Shown here in pieces: positions 11,920 through 23,343 of a stretch of 64,000 nucleotides of DNA. This DNA comes from Phanerodontia chrysosporium. Taxonomy: Eukaryota; Basidiomycota; Agaricomycetes; Polyporales; Phanerochaetaceae. Numbering within the stretch: position 1 is the stretch's first letter; the number at the start of each line of letters is the position of its first letter. The notes under the pieces were generated by a model. It was given only the letters and a program-made list of their open reading frames with translations. It was not told the DNA's origin and did not search any database. The DNA lies in contig MJGA01000029.1 of the NCBI GenBank assembly GCA_001910725.1, positions 248,001 to 312,000 on the forward strand. The letters are read 5' to 3'. The translations under genes were made by a program, and so were the position numbers.

Positions 11920-12409
11920 CATGGCCACACAGAGCAAGTGAAGTTGTGAGTAGTCTAATTTATCCTCAGTTGAGGCACTTGTACTGAACCTGTTGTGCGT
12001 CGTTGCAAGCTTGCATAACTGCCTATCCGCACAATGGCCTCCCGGAGCGCTAACTGAATTGAGAGGGGGGAGGAGATGCTATCTATAATTATAACCAGAA
12101 AAACGAGCATTGTGGCAGCATATATTTCATTGGAGTTGACACTGCCTAGGTAGAGGAAATGCGAACATCTCGTTGAGACCTCTGACCCTGCCAGCCTACT
12201 CCAGCGGGGTCTTGTTATAATTATCACATCCGATTGCGCCATACAGACCTCTCACCTCAACATAATGTCAAAGTCGTGCCTCGTTATCTGGATGCTCGCG
12301 GCCAGAGGCATCCGTGTCCAAAACGACAAGATGTGCGTACAACACGGACTGACACTCGGAGTCATCCGTGCTCAACTGCGATCGCGACACTAGTACCACT
12401 GCGTGCCCG

Positions 12410-12545
12410 TGAAGGGGTGGAACTCACCACCCGCAGAAAGGGGTGAAAGTCACCCAAAAAATGAGCGGATTCACCCCCCAATTCCAGGACCCCGACAAGC
12501 GTAAGGTGGTGAACTTCGCCCACTAAAGGCGTGAAAGTCACCCAT
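12410..12545. repeat. Cluster of GGTGAA..TCACC interrupted palindromes
   Basis: Repeated short motifs such as ggggtggaactcaccacc, ggggtgaaagtcaccc, ggtggtgaacttcgccc and gcgtgaaagtcaccc occur in both orientations. A similar cluster occurs at 41310-41460. Confidence 0.6.
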
Positions 12546-12559
12546 TCTTGATTACGGCA

Positions 12560-12594
12560 GTAAATAATATTTAATTCAATAATATATTATTTAC
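12560..12594. repeat. AT-rich inverted repeat (11-bp arms)
   Basis: GTAAATAATAT (12560-12570) and its exact reverse complement (12584-12594), with a 13-nt spacer. It could form a hairpin or be a small-element relic. Confidence 0.7.
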
Positions 12595-12804
12595 GCAGAA
12601 TTTCGCGCCATTGCTTTTGCAGGTCAGGCAGGCAGTACTTTCGATACGGTGTATAGGAGCAATGTATTGTTATATCTACTGTAAATACATGCCTCTTACA
12701 GCCTTCTAATAATGTCCTGTGTAGCTAGTCGGGAGTGAACACACATTGTGACCAGTGGCCGGCGCTGGCGACACTGCGTGAGCTAGCCAGCCATTCGAGT
12801 CGTG

Positions 12805-13665
12805 CTAGTTCGTCCGAATCTGAGTCCGAGTCCGACGCCTGCTTGTATTAGCAGCACGCTCGAGACGAGAAAGGTACTTCCTTCTGTTCTTCAAATATTG
12901 CTTGAGGAAGACTACGGTTGCCCAGTTCTTGTCATACCGGCCCAGAATGGGATGCTCTTCGGTAGCCTGTCAAGTAGTTGTCACGGACTAGTCAGTCAGT
13001 GCGCGCAAGCGGATGAGGTGTACCTGGCGTACCGCTTGGAATAAAATCTTGAGTTTTTCGCGATCTTGTTCGCGGAAGTCGAGGCGGTAGTCGAACTGGC
13101 CCATAATCACCAGCGAGTGAATGGTTTCCTGAGTCCGGGACTGGTGAGACAAGAATACAGACCGCCAAGCTACGAGTGACGCACCCAGATACCATGGCGT
13201 TCATCCCGTGGGATACCGGTGTCACTTATGGACGGCGACCTGCCGCGTGGCTTGGGAATCTTCGGGACGTCTATTGAAGGGACTGCTGGCGCTGGCGCAA
13301 CTTGCTGGGCTGCCACCGACGAAGCGGTGAGCTCGTCTGAAGTTACCATGTTCATCTCCGCCAATGCACGCTCTGCACTTGTGACCATTTCCTGTGTCTT
13401 GGCTTGTTCCGCTTCGAGTAAGGCCTCTAGCTCCGCAACTGCAGTGAAGGCTAGAGACAAGCATCAGTATCTGTTGACCAGAATAAGTGTACATGGCTTA
13501 CTTCGTGCAGCAGATGCTTCATTCGCGGCTAGAAGTTCTTTGTTGTGCTGCTCAAGCTCACGGACAGTCTGTAAAATCATAAATCAGGTCGGTCCATTCT
13601 GATGTGCTCAAGGGTACACAAGAAATTGGACTTACAGGACGGCGGGTGCAAGGCTTGGGTGCCAT
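12805..13665 (-). CDS. Transposon-associated coiled-coil protein, divergent partner of Tnp2
   Basis: Function unknown. Exons 13636-13665, 13502-13568, 13185-13450, 13024-13140 and 12805-12966 give 213 aa with consistent phases. It starts MAPKPCTRRP. A Glu/Ala-rich region (ELEALLEAEQAKTQEM) predicts a coiled coil, then comes a Ser/Pro-rich linker. The C-terminus carries RYDKNWATVVFLKQYLKNRRK, a basic segment I associate with proteins encoded beside agaricomycete transposases. It is head-to-head with the transposase, 307 bp apart, suggesting co-expression from a shared promoter. A DNA-binding or accessory role is inference only. Confidence 0.65.
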
Positions 13666-13972
13666 GGTGGGTCGAGAAGACGGGGCAGTGGGAACAGACT
13701 CAGAGGGAGGGATGACGTGTTCCGCGGTCTCTTCTTTTATATGCAGGTGGCGGGGGTGAAGTGAGGGTGAGTCGCGACTGTGGTCGTCCGACAAGCTCCG
13801 GCACTGCTAATCGGTGACGCCGCGCCCGTCGTTCTGCCCCGTTCGACGCCACTGACGTTGTCGCTGCGTCAGTCCAGGCTGCCTTCTACGTGCAGTCACG
13901 GTATTGCTTGTTCTTGCGCACCCTCTCTTCATCTATCTGCTCCCCTTCTTGACACTCCTTGTCTCGAGTCTC
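13666..13972. promoter_or_regulatory. Shared divergent promoter region of the Tnp2 element
   Basis: Lies between the ATGs at 13665 (minus) and 13973 (plus). A minus-strand TATAAAAG at 13734-13741 is about 70 nt upstream of the 13665 ATG. The plus side is pyrimidine-rich before 13973. Confidence 0.5.
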
Positions 13973-16900
13973 ATGCCCCAAAAGCGATCTGCGACATCAA
14001 GTCAGAAAAGCAAGAATGATTGGATTTATTGCCGATGCTGCAATGAACTCGTCTCACCTGCAACGTTCAGGCGGCATCGAAGCGGTCAAGCTCCCCCAAC
14101 CCTCCTTGCCTCAGCAGCAGCTTCTGGGCGTGGCCGATGGCGGTTCACGGAAGGGCTACAAGCACTTGCTAGTCAGCTGAACATGCCTGTACGTGCCCTC
14201 TCAAGGCGTCATCGTTCTAACAAGCTGCTTCCTGCTGGCAACACCGATATGGCTGAGGCGGAGGACGACGAATCTATGCCAGACCAACTCGAAGTTCCAC
14301 AAGACGGTCAACTTCGGGAGACAGGAGGCGCTCTGCAACAAGACGCACCACTGCTAGAAGACGATATTGTCCAGCGCTCACAAGACCGGATCTGGGCTGG
14401 TCGTACACGGTCTTCGCGAGCCACCGCCGAAGACATTGACGAAGACGATGATTCACCTTCGCAAGATGAGCAGGGTAGCATGACAGAAGGGGAGGTGCTG
14501 GTTGCTAGTAGTTGGGGTGCTGAAGAGAAGGAAGCAGATGAGGCTGTGTACAACGCTGTTTCCGTGTGGGATAAGCTTCTGGAAGGGTTCCTCAGGCTTG
14601 GACATGGCCCAGGTGCGTGACGACAACGTGCTCACATGTCAATGACACTGACCACCTGCATGTTTGACAGGCAACGATAAACTCACAGCAGAAGATCTCA
14701 ATTTCCTTCGCCCGTTTGCGCTCAAGGTAGAGTCGCACATGCCTGGCCGTGTCTTTGCGAAACTGCCGTTTGCGTTTCCAACCTCGCACATCGAGAGCTG
14801 GAAGCAAGTCCAGTCCCATACCTCGCAACTATCCGGCTTCGAGCCAGTCGTCTACCATTGCTGTGTCAACTCATGCTGTTGTTTTGTCGGACCCCATGCC
14901 AATGCCACTGTTTGTTCATACTGTAACACACCTCGATATGATGCCAACAATAAGCCTCGACAAATGTTCGTATACCTGCCGATTATTCCACGATTGAAAG
15001 CCTTCCTAGAAAATGCAGACATGGCACGCAAGATGCAGTATCGCACGAAGGAGCACCAACACGAGCCTGGAATCATCAAGGACGTCTTCGACTCAGAGGT
15101 CTATCGCGAACTGCTGGGCAAACGAGTTACAGTGGATGGAAAGCAACTTGATCACACGTATTTCGAAGACGATAGGGACATTGCATTGGGACTATCTACA
15201 GACGGTTTCTCACCATTTCGACGCCGTACGAAGACCGCCTGGCCAATCATTCTCTTCAATTACAATCTCCCTCCTGAGATCCGCTTTCACCTCAAGAACA
15301 TCCTTTCACTTGGCGTTATACCTGGGCCCAAGAAACCGGTTGACTTCGATTCGTTCTTATGGCCTATGATCGAAGAGTTCTTGCACCTGTCAGTTGGCGT
15401 CCATGCTTATGATAAGCTTCGTGACGAGTTCTTCGCACTGCATGCATACCTGATACTGGTCTTCGGTGACATCCCTGCTATCTCCATGGTCCTGTCGATG
15501 AAGGGTCATAACGGGCTATGTCCCTGTCGGCTATGCATGATTCGAGGTGTGCAAGTTCCCGAATCTCAGAATAACACGCACTACGTACCGCTGGACCGCT
15601 CGCGCCACCCTGACGTGCATGCTTGCGCAGCCGCAATCAAGGAATACGACCCGTTGAACCTTCCACTACGCACACACGAGACCTTTCTCGCACAAGCTAA
15701 GGAGGTGCAGTCTGCAGAATCTGCTGGGGACCATGAGCGACTTGCGAAGGAATACGGAATCAAAGCACTACCTGCACTCAGTGTCCTGCATTCTCTGTCA
15801 TTCCCGAAGTCGTTCCCCTACGATTTCATGCACCTGGTCTTCGAGAACGTGCTGAAGAACCTGCTGCAGCTGTGGACAGGTGAATACAAGGGGCTCAATG
15901 AAGGAACTGAGGCTTACCAGCTTGAGCCGACCGTCTGGGAGGCAATCGGGGTAGCAAGCGCAGAATCGGGTGCGACGATACCATATGCATATGGTCCTCG
16001 CCCGCCGAACGTAGCTGCCAGTAATGTGTCCTGGACTGCCGATACCCGGTCATTCTGGGCCCTGTACGTTGGTCCCGTACTGCTAAATGGAAGGTTCAAG
16101 CGTCGCCGATACTATGAGCATTTCGTGGCACTTGTCAGGTTGATTTTGAAGTGCATACAATTCGAGATCACTCACCAGGAGGTGGACGAACTTCGAGCCG
16201 GGTTTGCGCAGTGGGTACGGGACTATGAAGAGTGAGTATTCTTGATGCAGATTGATACCGTGAAACTCATGTTTCAAATCCTGGTATAGCATTTACTATC
16301 AGCATAATCCAGGACGACTTTCGGCATGCCCACTCACCATACATGCCTTGCTCCATATCGCAGATGGTATCTTGGCTGCTGGTCCAGTGTGGGTTGCATG
16401 GGCCTTCCCAATCGAACGATACTGCGGTGCTCTACAACCTGCTATCCATAGCAGGCGGTTTCCCTATGCCAGTATCAATCGTTACGTCGTGGACCAAGCG
16501 CGGCTCACACATATCAAGATTCGGTTCTCTGCTGAAGACGCCCTTGCATTGGAACCGCCATCTCTTGATGGGTTTTATGGCGGGATCTGTGTAACTGGAT
16601 GTCAGTGGTCGTCTTATCTCAGTGTTGATATATCTGCTCATGCATAGATATTCCAGACGAGGGTTACTCACTATTGCCGTCTCATCGTGAGACGTCATTC
16701 CCGCGCGGATTGGTAGACAAGATCGTAGCATGTTTGATGACTCGTTTTGAAGGTCGCTTGACGCCAGCTACGGTGAGGTCAGCCCTTCCTACTACGTTTG
16801 ATGAGTGGGCTCGACTGCGCGTAGGCGATGATGGCGACGGTGACACCATACATACCGCCAACTTCGCACAGCGGGGGACGGACGACGGCCGGGATGCAAC

Positions 16901-17319
16901 CTTTATCAGGGTATGAGCTCCTCTCGTTGCTTCGCAGATAATTGATGATTACTTACTTCTTACATTAGTACGAGCAACTCGTAGATGTATATGCACGCCA
17001 GCGCAGGCGTGCGTCAGTCTACGAGAAGCAAACATTTTATGGTCGATTGTTGCATGTGTTCACCTTTCGTCTCGCACCGCTTCCATCTCTGGGGATACAT
17101 CAGGAGACATCTTTAGTCCTAGCAGCGGTGCGCTCTTGCGACGTGAGTGAAACGCACCCCACGCTGGATATCCACTACTATGAGCAGGATGGGGCACTCG
17201 AGGTGATCGATGTGTCGACAATTCGGTGTCTCGTGGGACGTGTACGTGATAGAGGGCGTTGGGCCATTATAGACCGCAGCGGAGCACTGGCACGTGGGGT
17301 ATATCTCGAGGAGCAATGA
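13973..17319 (+). CDS. Tnp2-family (EnSpm/CACTA-like) DDE transposase
   Basis: Cuts and pastes its own element. Exons 13973-14612, 14671-16231, 16290-16588, 16648-16910 and 16969-17319 give 1037 aa with all phases consistent. The N-terminus has a small Cys-rich motif (YCRCCNELVSPATFRRH) and an acidic linker. The central part shows Tnp2 family marks: CCVNSCCCFVG..CSYC, LGLSTDGFSPF, YNLPPEIRF, LILVFGDIPAISMVLSMKGHNG, CRLC and YDFMHLVFENVLKNL. The likely acidic catalytic residues are the Asp in TDGFSPF, the Asp in FGDIPA and an acidic residue near DFMHLVFEN. The C-terminal part (HIADGILAAGPVWVAWAFPIER) is the domain normally following Tnp2. All exons are open, so this copy may be functional. Terminal repeats were not located. 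Confidence 0.9.
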
Positions 17320-17820
17320 AATATATTCAGTTCGTTGACCACAATGGGGCATCTCGATGTAGTGAAGACTAGTCTAGCTTATCGAATGCGGCCTGAGGTG
17401 CTTCAGAAAACTGTCACGTCATTTACAAGACGGGAGGAACTCACTATATGAGCGTTCTCGGACAATGGCGGCAACCACGCAAATGAATCCCAGTGGGCGA
17501 TGTATCTGCAGTGCAGGAAGTGCGTCAGCCCACATACTATAGGTACGAGATATCTGCCACGCACCTGTCCATTATCCCTAGTACCTGTCTCGTTCCTCGC
17601 AAGCCATGACAATCACTTTGCCCATCTCCCGCACTACGTGAACTTGTTGCTGTCGAGGTTGAGTAGAGTGTAGCACGCCATCGCCCAGGTTGAGGGAGTC
17701 AGATGATCGGTTATGTCGCGCAGCAGCTGTTCTATTGAGCTATGTCGTCGGGTCAGTGGTCATGACGGTGGAGGACAGAGAGCGCAGTTCCCCACCGCGC
17801 GGCGCAAGTGTGATTTCCGC

Positions 17821-17845
17821 TGGGGAATCGGATTCCGATTCCCCA
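17821..17845. repeat. 25-bp palindrome
   Basis: TGGGGAATCGG, three-base centre ATT, then the exact reverse complement CCGATTCCCCA. It lies about 10 bp before the repeat block starting TTACAGTTCGTATCAGG. Confidence 0.8.
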
Positions 17846-17856
17846 GGAATCGGCTT

Positions 17857-18060
17857 ACAGTTCGTATCAGGACGTCCCTCGCCACGTGGCCATAAGGCTT
17901 CGGCGTCTCCGTGTCTCCACCTCCTTGCGTCCTGCCTTCGCCGCCGCTTTCGCCGTTTCCTCTCCTTCTCTACATGCGTTCCATCGTGCCTGTCGTGCCG
18001 ACGTCCCCCCGGGCTGATTTCAGTTCTCAAGGTCGCTCCGTACGTCCGTGCTTGTTTGTC
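17857..18060 (+). repeat. Dispersed repeat block A
   Basis: Shares ttacagttcgtatcagg, ggccataaggcttcggcg, atgcgtt and downstream segments in the same order with 40721-40920, with indels. Probably a piece of a transposon leader or terminus. Confidence 0.65.
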
Positions 18061-19085
18061 TCCGCCCTCTGCTCACAGCTCTTTCAGAGGCCCTTCTTTC
18101 CCGACGTCCCCCCCTCGCCTCTCCGCCCTCTTGCCTTCATCACCTGTCTCGCATGTTCCTGTAGGCCCGTGGGTCCTCTCTGTGCTTCGCATAGATCTGC
18201 CGGCCGGAACGTCACCCACACGCAGTACCGTCGTCTATCACCTCCGGTGTCGGGGGCGCATCCATGAACCGCTGCTCGTTTTCCTCACCAGGTGCGTACA
18301 CATGCCGTTCCATCTGTCCTTGCGTTACTAAGGACATTCTCCTTAGCTCGCCACTACTTTCCTGCATAGCCGTTCTCTCTCTTCATGTATCTATGTCGTT
18401 GTTCTCGTCGTAATTATCATCCTCTACTCACAGTACTCGCCAGTGTGCTGCATCGCTTGTCGAATCCTGATCACGTACGTTTCGCCCTTTTCTTCCTTTG
18501 CTCCTCCGTCACATCCACCTCCATCTCCTCTTCGCTTCCCTCTGCATAGCTCACCTCGGTCCTGGTCCTCTTGCTTCGCCGTCCCTCTTCCCTGTATGCT
18601 CTGTGTCCGCCTTCCACTCCTTCCTCCTCCCTCCCTCCTTCCTTCGTTCTCTCATACTTGTTCTGTGAGGCTGTCCCCTCACTTTCCTCCCTTGTGTCCT
18701 TAATCTTGTGGTCCATGTTCTTCTCCCTGCCTTTTTCCTCGGCCTCCCACAACTAGAAAACCTCTGCCAGCTCTTCGTACGCCTTCTGACATTTCGGTAC
18801 CTTGTTGCGATTTGCTAATTGACGCTGTTTGTTGACCGGCAGTGGCTTTCTTGGACGTCCTCGTTTCCCCGTATGTTCCTGTGTGCAATAGAACCCGTCA
18901 GCTTCGCCATTTTCTTGCACTCCATGTTCTTACCGTTGGTCAGCGCCCTGGCTTCCCTTTGACATCAGACAGATCTACCTTGTTCAGAACCATCTCCCTG
19001 AACGACGCCCGGCCAAGAGTGGTCTTGTATCCTTCCTGGCGGATGTCCTTCGTCATTAGATACTGCGTTTCCGTGAGCTTCTGCT

Positions 19086-20652
19086 TCATTCAATCATTTG
19101 CACTCTTACCACTTCATCCACGCAGACATCCCACGCGGCAGGTGGTCTTGCTGCAATTGTCGTGTATGCCGTCGATTTCCCATACTTCAACACCACGACA
19201 GGTCTGTACTTCCACTGTCGTGTGTTACCAACAGGTAACACCTCGCCCTCGTACACATCTCCTAGTGGTTCAACCGCTGTGAGTCTCCGTTTCCGTACAT
19301 ATTCATTGCATGCTCACCTATCGTATGTGCAGGGTTGTACAAGCCATTCTTGGCGTATGCCTCGAACAATTTTACGTCCACTTTCGCAGTAGTCTTCCGG
19401 TACACCTCGACGTATCGCGCTATATAGTGCTCGTCCGAGTTGTAGTGGAAGGCCAGTGGATTGTCTGAGTTGCATTCCGATCCCACGAGCCGTTCGTACT
19501 CCTTTGATGTCCACTGCGCTGAGTGACGTTGCAACGTCTCCAGGAACCGGTTGAACATGGTATCATCCTCACAGACGATGTGAGCTGGTGTGAGTGGCCA
19601 TATCATTGCAAGGTGAAGGACGTCGTTTGCTGTGTGCCGTCCATACCCATTAAACACCGTCCCCAGGTCACATAGTGCATCAACGATGGCAGCGTTTGCC
19701 CTTGCCTCGGCGACACCCCTCAGCACATTGGCTCGCCATGCATGGACACCTGCCAATGCCTCTTCGCGCTCGAAAGTCCAGTCTGGCCCGTTTCGCGTCG
19801 GATCCCATATCTGTTCCCAAGCCTTTCGCATATGTAAGCTCAGTAAGTGCTGGCCTATTCTATCAGACGTCTGTACTCACTGCTGAACCTGGCTTTAGGT
19901 CATCGGCAGTCCAAGGACGGGGAAGGGTAACGATGTTCATGGTGATGATGCGATCGAAGTCTGCGGCAACGTACGCAATCTTCTTCTCCATGCACACTAT
20001 CGCGAATGGGATAACAATTGTTCTCTCAGTATCTGCGTCCCGTGAACCCTGATCGTTGTAGCACAGGGGAAGTCTGAATCTCCTCATCTTCTTCGCACGT
20101 TGCTTGTCCTTTGACGCCCCGTTGCAGTCCTCCTCTGTTATCGCTGCTAGGTCATCAGTTGACATCTTCAACAGATGCCCTTCCAGTCCGAAACATATCA
20201 CTGCGCAGTGCTGCTCGATGACCATAACTTGTCAGCGTCTGTTTACAATATATCTGTTCATGCACTTACATGCCCCACCGCAATAGCAAGAGCCTTTCCT
20301 CTATTTGCAACCAAGATTTGGCCTGCCTTGCGTGGTCTGACCAGATACTCGTACGGTTTGCCTTTCGCTCGTTCTAGGTCTGCTTCCGTTGGCTTGATAA
20401 AATCAGGGTAGTACTCTTCTGGCTCTAGTGCATCCACTTCTGGAGTGTAGCCTTCGTGAATGGTGTTTGTACATGTCGTGTATTTCTTTCCTTTCGTCCC
20501 AAGCGCGAATGCCCGGGGATAAAGCACCAGCCACCCTGGTGAGGTGTCAGTCCTGAAGTCCTTTAATACATGTATCATCTACCTTTTTCTTCCCCTGAGA
20601 AGTCCCTCTTACACAGTCTATACCATGCCTTCAATATGGGATCTTCTGGCAT
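19086..20652 (-). CDS. Unrecognised multi-exon protein in transposon island
   Basis: No family recognised. The first exon is 20583-20652 (start MPEDPILKAW), the second 20270-20535 (WLVLYPRAFALGTKGKKY.. PTEADLERAKGKPYEY). Further coding lies around 19870-20222 (EQHCAVICFGLEGHLLKM), 19330-19840 (WEQIWDPTRNGPDWTFE...) and a last exon ending at 19086 (VLKYGKSTAYTTIAA). The frames are long, amino-acid balanced and joined by plausible GT-AG sites, so a real gene is likely. The junction after 20270 is not settled. An extra 5' exon beyond 20690 is possible because a good acceptor (gtgcacag) lies there. Its position between two transposons suggests a transposon cargo or accessory gene. Confidence 0.55.
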
Positions 20653-21437
20653 GTTCTTGAGTGCTGGAAAGCTTGTTCTGTGCACAGAGAGATCACACCA
20701 GCGCGTTGCGTGACACGAAATCACGAACTGTCACACCGTTACAAACTGTCACTGCTCTCCTCACGTCACACTTTTGCCGCCCACTCCAGAATCCTTAGTT
20801 AATTTACGACGTTTGCAGGCTTATCTGGCCATATAAAGTATTTCCTGCACGAGTTTATGCCTTTAAACACCCTTTCCGACATTAATTTACACTTGTCTAT
20901 TTGGCCGATTCTAATCTTTAAATGCTTTTCGTTTGCCGCTCAGCTGCCTGCTCTCTCTCCATCCCCGCACACTCTGCGCCTCTTGCTCACTGTGTACGCA
21001 GATGTGCTACCTCTATCCTCTTGTTCTCCCTCTTATCTCTCTTACTTCCCATCTAGGCATCATGTTTCCGCATGTACTATGCCCTGTAGAACACCAGTTC
21101 TATGTCTTCCACTTTCCTACCCTACTCGGTGAGTAAGCCTGCAGTGTATACTGTTTCTACACCGTCCCTAACTACGTTATTGTCTTGTTCTTTGTGCTCT
21201 ACGCTTCATTCACTGTTCATCTCGCACAGTGTTCTGTTGCTGTTCTGCGCATGGCCTAGACGCACTGCTGGTGCATGTCACACAATTTATTCTCTGTGAG
21301 CTCGCTCTTCCTGATTTTCATCTTTCCCTCTTGTACTGAACTCTACCCCAGTATACTACCCCTGGAACCATGACCTCGTCTGGCTCCTTCTGTGCTCTGC
21401 TACATCGTCAGCCACAGTTCTGCTGCGGCTGGCACGT
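20653..21437. other. Upstream region of the Helitron gene
   Basis: No gene supported; pyrimidine-rich on the plus strand. The Helitron 5' end (expected to begin TC) may lie here or further left but could not be fixed. Confidence 0.45.
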
Positions 21438-23343
21438 TTGCATCACAGTCGTGTTGTTCGTGTTGTTCGCGTTGTTCGAGATGTGCTTGTTCGAGTTGTT
21501 CAAGATCTTTTTACCCCTCGTCCTGCTGCGTCTTCACTTCCTCTTCATGACCACTCTTCCATGTCATTTCACCTCCTTGGTGGCGCCAGTAACACGCGCA
21601 AATTTAGCATGTTTCAGGTCTCTTCTCTCCGTCCATATCCTGTGTTGGCAGGAACTTTACAGGACTTGCAGGATGAAGAGTTCGTTGCTTTTGATTCTCT
21701 TACATTTGTTGCACCTTCAGCCTCTTCCTCTGCCGACCGTGTTGTTACACTCTCTGTGCCTATCCATGTACTCGTTCCTGAACTCAAGATAAACCATCTC
21801 AGACTTGTGTCCAAGGCTCACGAGCTGCGAACTGGCTGTGCCCTCAATAGACAAGCACTAGAGGACGCTTTATTGGCTCACCAGTGTACAAAGTCCTGTC
21901 CCTCTTACTCACTCTTCACGAGGCCTTTGCTTCGTCGTCCTGATCCACCTGTGCTGTCCACAGTTAACAATCCTGATTCTTTATCTATTCCAATCCTGTC
22001 TGCTCCGAATCTCACGTGCTTTCCTCCTAAGCCTGCAAGCGTTTCTGTGGCTGCTAAACTTGTGAGCGACTTCACGATTCAGTGCTCCGCAGATATGCTA
22101 TCTGAGTCTGCTTGCTCTGTTTGTGGGCAGCTCACTCTAAAGCGTTCTCAGGAGGTTGTTCCTTGTGATTCCACGTTGTTCCGCATCCTGGAGATGCCAG
22201 GTGTTACGAGAGCTGTAAGTCATACATCTGCCCATCCCAGTACACTTTCTGGTCCAGTCTTATGCAACGCGGGACTCGCAACTACCACCTCTGGTCAAGT
22301 TGCATCTGTGTGCAGCGTTTGTATGAATGCCTTGAGAAAATATCGTCTCCCGAGGCTCGCCCTTGCTAATGGGCTTTGGTTGGGAGATGTGCCACCCCAG
22401 TTGTCTTTGCTCAACTTTGCAGAGAAGCTTGTAGTTGCAAGGTACAGGCACAATGTGTGTATAGTACAGGTTGATCGTTCTGGCTACAAGATGAATGGTA
22501 ATGCTGTTGTATTCTCTCAGCCTGTGGTTAAATTCATGTCTGTACTACCACCACCTCGTGAAGACATGGAGGAGATTCTCGCTATCATGTTTACAGGTCC
22601 ATCGAAGCCTACAATATCTGACTATAAGCGCACTCCTCTTCTCATCAGAAAAAATATGGTATGGGACGCACTACAATGGTTGAGGCTGAACCATCGAGAT
22701 TATGCCGACGTACAGCTGTCGGAGCGTAATCTGCTCACCTACCCTACTGATTTGCCCCCTGTCGAGCCTTTTCACTTTGCTTCTGATGGGCAACCTGTGA
22801 TGGAATCCTTGTCAGTTCACGACAATGGTTCAGAGAGAGGTACCAACTCCGGCATGTGTCCGTTCTCTGTGCATGGCATGACTGGAGACGAGCTGGACAC
22901 ACTTGAAAAGGATTCAATAATAATTAGAGCTCTTCGTCACTTACGGAATGGTGGCACCATTCTTGGCTATGGACGCAAAAAGGATCCTGTATCAATTTAT
23001 GACAACCCTAACTTATATCCTGGTATGTTTCCCTGGCTTTTCCCCTATGGTTATGGTGGGTTTGAAAACAGTATGATGACCAAGAAGGTCGGGCGACGAG
23101 CTCATGCCTCTGCTCTGCTCATGTATCATGACAGGCGGTTTCAGACTGACGAGTACTTTATCTTTATTGTGTTCAATCAGCTTCAAATATCTGATTGCTC
23201 TCGAGGAGGGTATGTACTCACAGAGCGCAAAAACTTCACTGATGTATCGGAAAAAATCCTAGACATTGATGTTCCAACTCTAGATCGTATTATAGAACGT
23301 GGAAAGCAAGACGGATTTGTGAAACCTGATGGTTCTGACTCTG
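21438..23343 (+). pseudogene. Helitron Rep/helicase, 5' part (interrupted)
   Basis: N-terminal part of the Helitron protein: Cys-rich segments (CSVCGQLTLKRSQEVVPC; SVCMNALRKYRLPRLALANG) and the typical run LGDVPPQLSLLNFAEKLVVARYRHN, followed by NLYPGMFPWLFPYGYGGF and MYHDRRFQTDEYFIFIVFNQ, which open the Helitron-like N domain. The true start could be 21438 or a later Met such as MSFHLLGG near 21558. The frame stays open into the LTR, then hits foreign sequence, so the protein ends before the catalytic HUH motif. Confidence 0.85.
23339..23343 (+). repeat. Target site duplication, left copy
   Basis: CTCTG immediately before the 5' LTR, repeated at 30437-30441. Confidence 0.9.

Larger units (their letters stand above)
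11920..12804. other. Intergenic with palindromic repeats, left edge of transposon island
   Basis: No gene. It contains a cluster of GGTGAA/TTCACC half-palindromes (12410-12545) and an AT-rich inverted repeat (12560-12594). It precedes the 3' end of the gene at 12805 and may include the left subterminal part of the Tnp2 element. Confidence 0.5.
12805..17319 (+). mobile_element. Tnp2 element (coding part; ends not defined)
   Basis: Minimum extent, from the divergent coiled-coil gene to the end of the transposase. The true terminal inverted repeats and target duplication were not found by eye. The GGTGAA cluster at 12410-12545 may be a subterminal repeat, but no matching cluster was seen near 17.3-17.7 kb. 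Confidence 0.6.
17320..19085. other. Non-coding, pyrimidine-rich region with repeat blocks
   Basis: No gene supported. The plus strand is strongly C/T-rich around 17930-18130 and 18480-18750, so the long open frames there are composition artefacts. It holds a 25-bp palindrome (17821-17845) and a block related to sequence at 40726-40915. Confidence 0.55.

Noticed and set aside
17320..17700. Search for a right-hand GGTGAA cluster or CACTA-type end of the Tnp2 element
   Set aside because: No matching repeat or TIR could be seen, so no element boundary is claimed.
17690..18331. Long Pro/Ser/Leu-rich frames on the plus strand
   Set aside because: Caused by pyrimidine-rich DNA; the same region is related to a non-coding repeat at 40.7 kb.
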